Source: Acidocella sp. (GTDB taxonomy: Bacteria; Pseudomonadota; Alphaproteobacteria; Acetobacterales; Acetobacteraceae). Taken from it: DNA of 64,000 nucleotides. Of this stretch, positions 53,857 to 64,000 are shown piece after piece. Below the pieces are notes generated by a model. It saw only the letters and a program-made list of their open reading frames with translations. It was not told the origin of the DNA and did not search any database. A program made the translations under genes and the position numbers. The DNA is taken from positions 1-64,000 of the forward strand of contig JAQNCT010000003.1 of NCBI GenBank assembly GCA_029077825.1. The letters are read 5' to 3'. Numbering within the stretch: position 1 is the first letter of the stretch; each line of letters begins with the position of its first letter.

Positions 53857-53885
53857 ACGTGACAACAGTTTAATTGTTGTTACGT
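53857..53885. promoter_or_regulatory. 29-bp inverted repeat upstream of the peptide operon
   Basis: ACGTGACAACA, 7-bp spacer, TGTTGTTACGT: arms match in 10 of 11 positions. Located between the operon and the divergent broken acyltransferase gene. Candidate operator for the cluster. Confidence 0.55.
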
Positions 53886-53898
53886 AGGAAGCCGGTTC

Positions 53899-54345
53899 AT
53901 GAATGTCCAATTAACACGGATGCGAGACTGCGAATCGCCACCGCCGCTCGCGGTGATCAAGCGTGGCCGGATTACGTTTCTGGATGGTTTTCGCGGCTTC
54001 GGCGCTATGCATGTCATGTTCGCTCATTACGCTTTGGCTTTTTATCCGGCGGGCTTTTGGCAATTAGGTTTTTTTACGAATAGTTTCATATCATTTTGCC
54101 TGTTCTTGCTGCTTTCGGGGTATGTGCTGCATTTCGCCATCATGATTTCGTTGGGCTATGCGGTATATTTGCTGACCGCGAAATTTGGCGCAGGCATCGC
54201 CATGCTGCTGGCCTGGTTGGCTGGGCAGTGCGTGACGATGCCGGCTGCGTTGTTGTTTCAGCGTTTGTGCGATGAACCGGCAATCAGGCTGAGCAAAAAA
54301 ATCGGGCGCAAAAACTCCCGGGCAAACCCTCAATCGCTTCACAAG
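53899..54345 (+). pseudogene. Acyltransferase-3 (OafA-like) gene with large internal deletion
   Basis: The first 75 residues are a typical acyltransferase-3 start (ITFLDGFRGFGAMHVMFAHYAL with the catalytic His region, then LFLLLSGYVLHF). The next residues jump to the last helices (SLGYAVYLLTAKFGAGIAMLLAW and RLCDEPAIRLSKKIGR). About 200-270 residues between them are missing, so the enzyme cannot work. The track ORF continues to 54666 only by reading through antisense sequence of the next relic. Confidence 0.8.
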
Positions 54346-54624
54346 GATGATTTGCCGCTGCAAGAAGCGCCAAGGATAATCATAAGGCGCGGCGGCGCCA
54401 ATTCACGCAGGCCGCGCTGCGCATCCAGCGTATCGACGATTGGCGCCTCGCGGCCAAAGAAAATGCCGGCGTTCTCAGCTTCCAGCGGCTTCAGCCCAGG
54501 GTGGGTTGAGCGGTCAGGGTCAGCAGTGGGGGCCATGCGAAGAACCGTGGGTCGAGCCCGGTTCCCGTACAGCGACCGCGGATGCGTTGTCGATGCTCGC
54601 ATGGCTGATGAAAAGGCGAGACAC
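54339..54624 (-). pseudogene. TIR-STAND NTPase gene relic
   Basis: From a GTG at 54624 the frame reads SRLFISHASIDNASAVAV, the start of a TIR domain. It then jumps, with loss of most of the TIR domain, to GLDPRFFAWPP; after a frame shift at the CCCCC tract it continues as LEAENAGIFFGREAPIVDTL and ends in the P-loop ILGASCSGKSSL followed by a stop. The parts match the start of TIR plus nSTAND/WD40 proteins, some of which act in phage defence. Truncated at both the middle and the end. Confidence 0.75.
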
Positions 54625-54684
54625 GGCAGGGGCTGCTCCGGCGTGAGAGAGGCGGACTTTTTGTGATACAGGTCGGCTTGGCCG

Positions 54685-54699
54685 ATAGGGGCTGCCTAT
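54685..54699. promoter_or_regulatory. OxyR-like half-site upstream of katG
   Basis: ATAG, 7 bp, CTAT (also part of the perfect repeat GATAGG-5-CCTATC), matching the spacing of an OxyR half-site. About 92 bp before the katG start. A second half-site is not obvious. Confidence 0.5.
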
Positions 54700-54733
54700 C
54701 ACTTTATTTCGTAAAATCAATTTGAGTTATTGA

Positions 54734-56989
<2,256 letters not shown>

Positions 56990-57007
56990 CCAGCCTCGTT
57001 TTAACAA

Positions 57008-57042
57008 CAAAAACCCCCCGGTGTACGCCGGGGGGTTTTTTA
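57008..57042. terminator. Bidirectional terminator between katG and acs
   Basis: AAAACCCCCCGG, loop TGTACG, CCGGGGGGTTTTTT: long GC stem with A- and T-runs on both sides, serving the converging genes. Confidence 0.93.
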
Positions 57043-57061
57043 TGCGCTATAGAAGCGGTTT

Positions 57062-58996
57062 TTAGCCGGCCCGGTTGTCTACCAAATCTGTCACCACGCC
57101 GGGGTCAGCCAGGGTGGAAGTGTCACCCAGACTGTCAGTTTCATTGGCGGCGATTTTGCGCAGAATGCGGCGCATGATTTTGCCAGAACGGGTTTTTGGC
57201 AATCCAGGCGCCCATTGGATAACATCCGGTGCTGCGATGGGGCCGATTTCCTTGCGGACCCAGGCCACCAGTTCCTTGCGTAATTCCTCGCTGGGCGTGG
57301 CATCAGCAATGAGTGTAACATAGGCGTAAATGCCCTGGCCCTTAATGTCATGCGGGTAGCCCACCACGGCGGCCTCAGCTACCAGAGTATGCGCAACCAG
57401 AGCGGATTCAACTTCCGCGGTGCCCATGCGGTGGCCTGATACGTTGATCACATCATCAACCCGGCCAGTGATCCAGTAATACCCATCAGCATCGCGCCGC
57501 GCACCATCACCGGTGAAATACAGACCCTTGAAGGTGGAAAAATAGGTTTGGGCAAAGCGCGCATGGTCACCATAAATTGAGCGCATCTGGCCGGGCCAAC
57601 TATCAGAGATACATAAATTACCCTCAGTGGCGCCGTGTAATTCATGGCCTTCAGCATCAACCAGCATGGGTTTTACACCCGGCAGTGGGAGCGTGGCGGA
57701 GCCTGGTTTTTGCGCAATGGCACCCACCAGCGGTGAGATTAAAATGCCGCCGGTTTCAGTTTGCCACCAAGTGTCTACAATCGGGCAACGGCTATCACCC
57801 ACCACGCGGTAGTACCAGTTCCAGGCTTCCGGGTTAATGGGTTCTCCCACTGAGCCCAGTACGCGCAGTGACTTGCGTGAGGTTTTTTTCACTGGGCCCT
57901 CACCATCGCGCATCAATGCGCGGATGGCGGTGGGGGCGGTGTAGAAAATATTGACCTGGTGCTTATCAATCACCTGCCAGAAGCGTGAGGTGTCTGGGTA
58001 GTTGGGAATGCCCTCAAACATCAATGTGGTGGCGCCATTGGCGAGCGGGCCGTACACGATGTAGGTGTGGCCAGTAACCCAGCCGACATCAGCGGTGCAC
58101 CAGTAAACCTCACCGGGGTGATAATCAAACACATATTGGTGGGTGAAGCTGGCCCACACCATGTAGCCGCCGGTGGTGTGCAAAACGCCCTTGGGTTTGC
58201 CAGTGGAACCGGAGGTGTAGAGAATAAACAGCGGGTCTTCGGCGTTCATTTCCGCCGGGGTGTGGATGGGGGAGGCTTTGGCCGTTACATCCTCGTACCA
58301 AACATCGCGGCCGGCTTGCATGTTCACATCACCGCCGGTGGCTTTTACCACAATCACGTTGCGTACCGATGGGCAAGCTTTCAATGCGGCATCAGCATTT
58401 ACTTTCAGCGCCACTTTGCGGCCACCACGGCGGCCTTCATCCGCGGTGATCAAAGCCACGGAATTACAATCCTCGATACGGTTGGCGAGGCTGTCAGGTG
58501 AGAAGCCGCCAAACACCACGGAGTGAATGGCGCCGATGCGTGCACAGGCCAGCAGGGCCACGGCAGCTTCCACGATCATGGGCAGATAGATGGTAACAAC
58601 ATCACCTTTTTTGATACCCAGATCAGTCATGGCATTGGCCATGCGGCAAACTTTTTCATGCAGCTGGCGGTAGGTTACTTTGAGTGAGGTGTTCGGGTCA
58701 TCGCCTTCCCAGATGATGGCCACTTGGTCACCGCGTTCGGCCAGATGCCGGTCAAGGCAGTTGGCGGAAGCATTGAGCGTGCCATCCTCGAACCATTTGA
58801 TTGAGACATCACCGGTGTAGCTTGTGTTTTTGATTTTGGTGGGGGCTTTCATCCAGGTAATGCGTTTGCATTCCTCAGCCCAAAACGCGTCCGGCTGGGT
58901 CGCGGCCCGTTCGTACATATCCTGGTACTGAGCCGTGGTAATTAGCGCATGCTCAGCAATTTCGGGCTTAATCGCAACAATATCAGCGTCAGACAT
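57062..58996 (-). CDS. acs: Acetyl-CoA synthetase
   Basis: 644 residues, standard. AMP-forming ligase: [22 protein letters not shown] (P-loop), [31 protein letters not shown], and the C-terminal acetylation site in [18 protein letters not shown] (lysine after RSG). N-terminal [13 protein letters not shown] is typical. Ribosome-binding site GAGGAG. Supplies acetyl-CoA from acetate. Confidence 0.97.
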   Translation of the reverse strand: MSDADIVAIKPEIAEHALITTAQYQDMYERAATQPDAFWAEECKRITWMKAPTKIKNTSYTGDVSIKWFEDGTLNASANCLDRHLAERGDQVAIIWEGDDPNTSLKVTYRQLHEKVCRMANAMTDLGIKKGDVVTIYLPMIVEAAVALLACARIGAIHSVVFGGFSPDSLANRIEDCNSVALITADEGRRGGRKVALKVNADAALKACPSVRNVIVVKATGGDVNMQAGRDVWYEDVTAKASPIHTPAEMNAEDPLFILYTSGSTGKPKGVLHTTGGYMVWASFTHQYVFDYHPGEVYWCTADVGWVTGHTYIVYGPLANGATTLMFEGIPNYPDTSRFWQVIDKHQVNIFYTAPTAIRALMRDGEGPVKKTSRKSLRVLGSVGEPINPEAWNWYYRVVGDSRCPIVDTWWQTETGGILISPLVGAIAQKPGSATLPLPGVKPMLVDAEGHELHGATEGNLCISDSWPGQMRSIYGDHARFAQTYFSTFKGLYFTGDGARRDADGYYWITGRVDDVINVSGHRMGTAEVESALVAHTLVAEAAVVGYPHDIKGQGIYAYVTLIADATPSEELRKELVAWVRKEIGPIAAPDVIQWAPGLPKTRSGKIMRRILRKIAANETDSLGDTSTLADPGVVTDLVDNRAG

Positions 58997-59325
58997 TAAT
59001 CGGCTCCTCGTGTGTTTATTTGTATTGAAGGTGGTTATGGCGCGGATTTGGCAAGACGGGAAGTGCAGGGGCGCTGTAATAAATGCGCCAAATATTGATG
59101 CCGCATAACGTAATAAAATCCGCCAGATTGAGGCTGACAGTGGGGGTTTTCAAGTTATCGTTGACATTCCGATGCGTTTCTGCGTCACTTTGCGGGCAAT
59201 CGATTTTGGCTTGACTTGGCTCGCAATCCTGGTGACGGGTAGCACACAAGACCTCCAATCACCGGTTGCCCCTGTTAAACGTGCGGCGGGCGCGCGGTGG
59301 GTATGATAAGGAGCGACGACTAAGA
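58997..59325. other. Intergenic region upstream of acs and csp
   Basis: 329 bp; the minus-strand 80-codon ORF at 59016-59258 has no recognisable protein. Probably holds the acs promoter and a long 5' leader for the cold-shock gene, as such leaders are common. No clear hairpin or operator was picked out. Confidence 0.5.
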
Positions 59326-59529
59326 ATGGCTACCGGGACAGTAAAATGGTTTAACACCACAAAAGGCTTTGGGTTCATCGTGCCGGCGGATGGCGGCAAG
59401 GATGTATTTGTTCATATCACAGCAGTGCAATCGGCTGGGTTGCGTGGGCTGAACGAAGGCCAGAAGGTCACGTTCGACATCGCGATGGAGCGTGGCAAGG
59501 CAGCGGCAATCAATTTAAAAGCCGTCTGA
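59326..59529 (+). CDS. Cold-shock domain protein
   Basis: 67 residues from the ATG at 59326 (AAGGAG 12 nt upstream); the track extension to 59266 is not needed. One CSD with RNP1 KGFGFI and RNP2 [32 protein letters not shown] is standard. RNA chaperone. Followed by a strong terminator. Confidence 0.96.
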   Translation: MATGTVKWFNTTKGFGFIVPADGGKDVFVHITAVQSAGLRGLNEGQKVTFDIAMERGKAAAINLKAV

Positions 59530-59560
59530 TCAAGCCAATACCTCAGGTTGTTTAACCCAG

Positions 59561-59585
59561 CGGGGCCTATTGGCCCCGTTTTTTT
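59561..59585 (+). terminator. Intrinsic terminator after csp
   Basis: CGGGGCC, loop TATT, GGCCCCG, then a T7 run. Confidence 0.93.
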
Positions 59586-59638
59586 GATCAACTATGCTAT
59601 CATGCTTCCTTGCACGCAGGCTGCGAACCGGTTAGTAT

Positions 59639-59653
59639 AACGTTAACGTTAAC
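59639..59653. promoter_or_regulatory. Candidate operator AACGTTAACGTTAAC before the acyl-CoA ligase gene
   Basis: Repeated ACGTTA units with a palindromic TTAACGTTAA core, 50 bp before the ATG. Resembles the ACGTAAACGTAAA-type sites bound by MerR-family LiuR regulators; a MerR gene follows downstream. Confidence 0.4.
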
Positions 59654-59702
59654 TAATTACGTCATTGGTGCAGCCAACACGAACGCCGAGCCGGAGGAAA
59701 CT

Positions 59703-61388
59703 ATGGATGGCATAAGCCAGCGGTCCGCCGCCGCAGAGTTCCAGTTCACCCCAATGCCAGCCTATGAAATGCTGGATCATGCGGTGCAGCGCTTTGGCAG
59801 CCGGCCAGCCATCGATTTTTTGGGCAGGCGCTATAATTGGGCTGACATCGGCGGGTTGGCGAACCGTGCGGCGGCGGGTTTACAGAAAATCGGCGTCGGG
59901 CCGGGGGTGAAGGTAGGGCTGTGCTTGCCCAACACGCCATACTTTGTGGTCATGTATTTCGCCATTTTGAAGGCCGGCGGTACGGTGGTGAATTTCAACC
60001 CGCTCTATACCGAGCGCGAGATTGAGAACCAGGCGCGCGATGCCGGGGTGGAGATTATTGTCTCGCTGGATTTGACGCTGATCCAGGATAAAATCGGCAG
60101 GCTGGCGGCCAGTGGTTTGTTCAAGCGGGTGATCATGTGCTCAATGGTGGGCGCCCTTCCGCCGTTAAAGGGGCTGCTGTTCAGGCTTATCAAAGGCGGG
60201 CAACTGGCCAGGATACCAAGCCATGCGCCGTACATGCGTTATGAGGCGCTGCTGGCGGTGGCAGCACAACCAGCACCGGTAGTGATCGACCCGCTGAACG
60301 ACATCGCCACCCTGCAATTTACCGGCGGCACCACCGGCTTTCCGAAGGCGGCGATGCTGACGCATGCCAATATCACCACCAATGTCCAGCAGATTCTGGC
60401 CTCCGGCCCGGATTTGGTGCTGGGGCAGGAGCGAATTCTGGGGGTGCTGCCGCTGTTTCATGTGTTCGCCATGACCGGCGTGATGAATCTGGGCGTGACC
60501 ATCGGGGCTGAGCTTTTGCTGATGCCGAGGCTGGATATGAAGCAGTTGATGCAGGTGATCCGCCGCCGCCGCCCCACCGTGATGCCGGGCGTGCCGACAT
60601 TATACACCGCCATCACCAACGCCGCCCAGGGCAAGAACGGCGCGCCAGACCAGGACCTCAGCTTTATCAAATTCTGCATCTCCGGGGGCGCGCCGATTGC
60701 CATTGAAGCAGCGGACCGGTTTGAGAGAATTTCCAGGTGCAGCGTGCTGGAAGGCTATGGTCTATCTGAGACCTCGCCGGTGGTAACCGCAACGCCGGTG
60801 GGCGGCGTGCGGCGCGGTTCGGTGGGGATTGCGCTGCCGGGCACGGTGGTCGAGATTCGCGACCCCGAGCACCCAACCAGCATCATGCCGCAAGGTGAGC
60901 GCGGCGAGATTTGCGTGCGCGGGCCGCAAGTGATGAAGGGCTATTACAACCGCCCAGCCGATACCGATGCCGTGTTTATCGACGGTGCGCTGCGCACCGG
61001 CGATATCGGGTACCTTGATGCTGACGGGTACTTATTCATCGTGGACCGGATCAAGGATTTGATCCTGTGCGGGGGCTATAATGTGTATCCGCGCGTCATC
61101 GAGGAGGCCGCTTATCAGCACCCCGCCGTGCAAGATGCGATTGCCATTGGGGTGCCGGATGCCTACCGCGGCCAGGCGCCTAAGCTGTTTGTCACCTTGC
61201 AGCCGGATGCCAGCGCCACCGCGGCTGAAATCAAGGAGTTTTTGGTCCAGCATTTGAACAAAATTGAGCAGCCGAGGGAGGTTGAAATCCGCGCCACTCT
61301 GCCGAGGACCATGGTCGGTAAGCTCTCCAAGAAGGAGCTGGTGGCGGAAGAGATGGCGAAAGCCCTTGAAAAATCATCGATAAGATAA
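59703..61388 (+). CDS. Long-chain acyl-CoA synthetase
   Basis: 561 residues from the ATG at 59703, which follows GGAGGAAAC. AMP-forming ligase with LQFTGGTTGFPKAAMLTHANI (P-loop), LEGYGLSETSPVV, RTGDIGYLDADGYLFIVDRIKDLI and the catalytic lysine region LPRTMVGKLSKKEL. The conserved core fits FadD-like enzymes. First gene of a fatty-acid degradation block with a MerR regulator, thiolase and hydroxyacyl-CoA dehydrogenase. Confidence 0.9.
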   Translation: MDGISQRSAAAEFQFTPMPAYEMLDHAVQRFGSRPAIDFLGRRYNWADIGGLANRAAAGLQKIGVGPGVKVGLCLPNTPYFVVMYFAILKAGGTVVNFNPLYTEREIENQARDAGVEIIVSLDLTLIQDKIGRLAASGLFKRVIMCSMVGALPPLKGLLFRLIKGGQLARIPSHAPYMRYEALLAVAAQPAPVVIDPLNDIATLQFTGGTTGFPKAAMLTHANITTNVQQILASGPDLVLGQERILGVLPLFHVFAMTGVMNLGVTIGAELLLMPRLDMKQLMQVIRRRRPTVMPGVPTLYTAITNAAQGKNGAPDQDLSFIKFCISGGAPIAIEAADRFERISRCSVLEGYGLSETSPVVTATPVGGVRRGSVGIALPGTVVEIRDPEHPTSIMPQGERGEICVRGPQVMKGYYNRPADTDAVFIDGALRTGDIGYLDADGYLFIVDRIKDLILCGGYNVYPRVIEEAAYQHPAVQDAIAIGVPDAYRGQAPKLFVTLQPDASATAAEIKEFLVQHLNKIEQPREVEIRATLPRTMVGKLSKKELVAEEMAKALEKSSIR

Positions 61389-61427
61389 TTTTTTGCGCTA
61401 GGGAGATGACAAACGACAGGGGATAAC

Positions 61428-61464
61428 CTATACGTTATAGTCAGTCTCTTTGCGTTAAATAACG
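61428..61464. promoter_or_regulatory. Two inverted repeats upstream of the MerR gene
   Basis: CTATACGTTATAG (61428-61440; CTATA/TATAG arms) and CGTTAAATAACG (61453-61464; CGTTA/TAACG arms with AA spacer). Plausible autoregulatory site. Confidence 0.4.
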
Positions 61465-61524
61465 GAAGCGTTCATGTTGATCTCGATAATGCAACCTAAC
61501 CCGGTCAAGGAGCAAGGCGAGACG

Positions 61525-61953
61525 ATGAGTGCAGATGTTGAAACGATGAGTGAACAGGAAGCGGCGGCGGATTCCGTGGCGCTGTTTTCGGTTAGTCAGT
61601 TGGCGCGGCAGTTGGGGGTTACTGCCCGGACCATCAGGTTTTATGAAGACAAAGACCTGGTCTCACCGCAGCGGGCCGGTACCACCCGGGTTTATACCCA
61701 CCGGGACCGGGCGCGCTTGATGTTGATTTTGCGTGGTAAGCGGCTTGGCTTTTCACTGCGGGAAATAAAGGAATTTTTAGATTTATATGATGTTGACCCG
61801 GCGCACCACGTGCAATTGCGCCAGCTTTTGGCGGCGGTTCGCAAACGGATGGCTAAATTATCTGAACAGCGTGCCGCGATTGATGAGAGCCTGTCTGAGT
61901 TGACCGAAATTGAACGCCAGTCACTGGCGATTCTGGCCAGCCGGAAAACCTAA
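61525..61953 (+). CDS. MerR-family regulator of the acyl-CoA degradation block
   Basis: 142 residues from the ATG at 61525 (AAGGAG upstream; the track start at 61474 is possible). MerR HTH: SVSQLARQLGVTARTIRFYEDKDLVSPQRAGTTRVYTHRDRARL, then RLGFSLREIKEFLDLYDVD and a coiled-coil dimerisation helix. No effector-binding domain and no metal-binding Cys. It sits between the ligase and fadA genes, like the LiuR-type regulators of branched-chain and fatty-acid catabolism (inference). Confidence 0.88.
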   Translation: MSADVETMSEQEAAADSVALFSVSQLARQLGVTARTIRFYEDKDLVSPQRAGTTRVYTHRDRARLMLILRGKRLGFSLREIKEFLDLYDVDPAHHVQLRQLLAAVRKRMAKLSEQRAAIDESLSELTEIERQSLAILASRKT

Positions 61954-61978
61954 TTTTTTGAGCAAACTGGAGCGTTAA

Positions 61979-63115
61979 ATGACCAATGTTGTGATCGTGG
62001 GCTACGCCCGTTCAGCTTTCGTGCCGGCCAAAAAAGGCAGCTTTGCCAGGGTTCGTCCGGATGAGCTGGCGGCCGAGGTGGTACGGGCTTTGATCACACG
62101 GACCGGCGTCAAGCCGGAGGATATTGAAGATGTCATCACCGGCTGCGCGTTTCCGGAAGCCGAGCAGGGCTTCAACGTGGCGCGGCTGATTAGCTTGCTG
62201 GCGGATTTGCCGATCTCGGCGGCGGGGCAGACGGTAAACCGGTTTTGCGGCTCCTCGATGTCGTCGATCCATATTGCCGCCGGCGCGATTGGAATGAACG
62301 CGGGTGAGGTGTTCGTGTGCGTTGGCATTGAAAGCATGAGCCGGATTCCAATGGGCGGTTATAACCCGATGCCGTCACCGGCGTTATATGCAAAATTTCC
62401 GGCGGCTTACATGGGTATGGGTGACACGGCTGAAAACGTCGCGACGCGCTGGCAGATTACCCGCGCTGAACAGGAAGCGTTTGCAGTGGCAAGCCACCAG
62501 AAGGCTGCCGCCGCGCAGAAAGCCGGCCGGCTGGCGGATGAAATTGTGCCGGTTTCAAACGGCAAGATGATGGTGACGCAGGATGAGTGCATCCGGGCTG
62601 ATACTTCAGCGGAGGCTTTGGCCGGGCTGAAACCGGCGTTCAGCCAGAACGGCACGGTAACAGCGGGAACATCATCGCCGTTGACCGACGGTGCATCGGC
62701 GGTGCTGGTGTGCGCTGAGGATTACGCGGTGAAGCACGGGCTGCCGATGCTGGCGCGGATTAAATCCATCGCGGTGGCGGGTTGCGCGCCTGATATCATG
62801 GGCATCGGGCCGGTAGCGGCATCACGCAAGGCGATGGCGCGGGCGGGGATTACCTCGAAGGATTTGAGTGTGGTCGAGTTGAACGAGGCGTTCGCCAGCC
62901 AAGCGATGGCTTGTATGAAAGACCTGGAACTTGACCCGGCGATTGTGAATTTTGATGGCGGCGCCATTGCTTTGGGGCACCCGCTGGGGGCTACAGGGGC
63001 GCGTATTACCGGTAAGGCGGCGGCGGTGTTGCAGCGCGAGGGTGGTAAATACGCGCTGGCCACGCAGTGCATTGGCGGTGGCCAAGGTATCGCGACGGTG
63101 CTGGAGGCGATCTGA
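61979..63115 (+). CDS. fadA: Acetyl-CoA acyltransferase (degradative thiolase)
   Basis: 378 residues. Active-site Cys in NRFCGSSMSSIHIAAGAI (about 89), GHPLGATGARITGKAAAVLQRE with the catalytic His and CIGGGQGIATVLEA at the C-terminus. Closer to FadA-type than to the PhaA at 11824 (residues PMGGYNPMP). Cleaves 3-ketoacyl-CoA. GGAG precedes the ATG. Stop overlaps the next start (TGATG). Confidence 0.92.
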   Translation: MTNVVIVGYARSAFVPAKKGSFARVRPDELAAEVVRALITRTGVKPEDIEDVITGCAFPEAEQGFNVARLISLLADLPISAAGQTVNRFCGSSMSSIHIAAGAIGMNAGEVFVCVGIESMSRIPMGGYNPMPSPALYAKFPAAYMGMGDTAENVATRWQITRAEQEAFAVASHQKAAAAQKAGRLADEIVPVSNGKMMVTQDECIRADTSAEALAGLKPAFSQNGTVTAGTSSPLTDGASAVLVCAEDYAVKHGLPMLARIKSIAVAGCAPDIMGIGPVAASRKAMARAGITSKDLSVVELNEAFASQAMACMKDLELDPAIVNFDGGAIALGHPLGATGARITGKAAAVLQREGGKYALATQCIGGGQGIATVLEAI

Positions 63116-64000
63116 TGGCGATTAAATCTGTCGCCGTGATTGGCGCCGGGGTGATGGGGGCGAGCATTGCCGCCCATGTTGCCAATGCGGGCTGTAAGGT
63201 GCTGCTGCTGGATATTGTGAAGCCAGGTGCTGCCAACCGCAACGCCATTGCTGAGGGTGCCATTGAGAAACTCCGCAAGATGGACCCGGCACCCTTGATG
63301 GGCAGCAAGGCGGTACGGTTGATAACGCCCGGCAACATTGAAGATGACCTGGGCAAACTGGCTGAAGTGGACTGGATTGTCGAGGCGGTGATTGAACGGC
63401 TTGATATCAAGCAGGATTTGTACCGCAAGCTTGATGCGGTGCGTAAAGCCGGGTCGGTGCTGTCCTCGAATACCTCGACGATTCCGCTAAAGGAGTTGAC
63501 TGCCGGATTGCCGGATTCCATCTGCCAGGATTTCTGTATCACGCATTTTTTCAATCCGCCGCGCTACATGCGGCTGCTGGAAGTTGTCGGCGGGCCAAAA
63601 ACCAGGCCGGAAGCGTTGGCTGCGATTTCGAAATTCGCTGACCTGGCACTGGGTAAATCAGTGGTGATGTGCAACGATACACCGGGCTTCATCGCTAACC
63701 GAATCGGCTCCTATTGGATTCAATCCGCGATGGTGCTGGCACTGGAGCATGGGTTGGAGATTGAGGAAGCCGATGTGATTATGGGCAAGCCGCTGGGCTT
63801 TCCCTCAACCGGTATTTTCGGCTTATTGGATTTGGTGGGCATCGATTTAGGCCCGCATGTGAATGCCTCGCTGGCGCGGCTGCTGCCCTCAACGGATGCA
63901 TTCCACGCGATGAACCGCGATACCGCGATGATCAATACGATGATCGCGCAAGGCTATACCGGCAACAAAGGCAAGGGCGGGTTTTATCGCTCGGCGCGTG
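63115..64000 (+). CDS. 3-hydroxyacyl-CoA dehydrogenase, 5' part (3' end outside window)
   Basis: The ORF is open at the window end, so it is missing from the ORF track. It starts at the ATG overlapping the fadA stop (TGATG). The first 295 residues contain the NAD-binding VAVIGAGVMGASIAAHVANAG, LSSNTSTIPLKEL, ITHFFNPPRYMRLLEVV and KSVVMCNDTPGFIANRIG, the dehydrogenase core. The remaining part may include an enoyl-CoA hydratase domain, as in alphaproteobacterial fused enzymes, but this is not visible. Confidence 0.92.
   Translation, partial: MAIKSVAVIGAGVMGASIAAHVANAGCKVLLLDIVKPGAANRNAIAEGAIEKLRKMDPAPLMGSKAVRLITPGNIEDDLGKLAEVDWIVEAVIERLDIKQDLYRKLDAVRKAGSVLSSNTSTIPLKELTAGLPDSICQDFCITHFFNPPRYMRLLEVVGGPKTRPEALAAISKFADLALGKSVVMCNDTPGFIANRIGSYWIQSAMVLALEHGLEIEEADVIMGKPLGFPSTGIFGLLDLVGIDLGPHVNASLARLLPSTDAFHAMNRDTAMINTMIAQGYTGNKGKGGFYRSAR

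Noticed and set aside
54339-54624. Active TIR-STAND defence gene
   Set aside because: Most of the TIR domain and everything after the P-loop is missing, with a frame shift in between.

Overview
The window is chromosomal DNA of a GC-rich alphaproteobacterium, most plausibly a member of the Acetobacteraceae or a related Rhodospirillales family. The assignment rests on gene content and protein style: plant/alphaproteobacterial-type GshA, PhaR with PHA genes, a COQ9 protein next to rpsU, bactofilin, MntR, and many small secreted proteins rich in Ala and Pro. No genus is claimed. Most genes are packed into short operons, often with ATGA stop/start overlaps. No rRNA, tRNA, CRISPR array, IS element or prophage was seen.

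Layout. 1-3.5 kb: thrC (5' end cut off), an M16 peptidase and pmbA. 3.6-6.5 kb: two paralogous small membrane proteins, then an Nramp-like transporter divergent from mntR with a perfect 22-bp operator between them. 6.5-10.3 kb: Fsr-like exporter, small proteins, class II aldolase, YgjV-like membrane protein. 10.3-15.1 kb: acetoacetate/polyhydroxyalkanoate block (scoAB, thiolase, PHA synthase, short PhaE-like protein, phaR). 15.2-29.8 kb: small lipoprotein, TspO, polA (proofreading motifs degraded), lipase-like lipoprotein, multicopper oxidase, GT25, rsmE-gshA, ubiA, Spy-like and glycine-zipper envelope proteins, aspartate aminotransferase. 29.9-42.4 kb: YidB-like protein, rpsU, def-COQ9, GH17 glucanase, bactofilin, adenosine kinase, TauE exporter, thiSG, aroQ-accBC, class III CoA-transferase. 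42.4-48.9 kb: outer-membrane barrel, TonB, TonB-dependent receptor, then thiC under a TPP riboswitch.

The most unusual region is 49.1-53.9 kb. A tightly coupled minus-strand operon encodes a PqqD-type peptide-binding protein, three paralogous radical SAM proteins, a MenA/UbiA-like membrane prenyltransferase and a 52-residue peptide that is absent from the ORF track. This has the parts of a RiPP pathway (leader-binding domain, precursor, radical SAM tailoring) combined with a polyprenyl transferase. I infer a peptide-derived, possibly lipid-anchored product or redox cofactor. It is neither PQQ nor mycofactocin by gene content. Small ORFs, a single-pass membrane protein and a 29-bp inverted repeat lie upstream. 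Beyond them are wrecks of an acyltransferase-3 gene and a TIR/STAND NTPase gene, which mark this as a recombination-prone accessory locus.

54.7-64 kb: katG with an OxyR-like half-site, acs, a cold-shock protein, then a fatty-acid/acyl-CoA block (acyl-CoA ligase, MerR regulator, thiolase and the 5' part of a 3-hydroxyacyl-CoA dehydrogenase gene cut by the window end). A family of short palindromes (CCCGC-4 nt-GCGGG followed by GACG) is scattered in the intergenic spaces, with a dense composite cluster at 36.8-37.1 kb.
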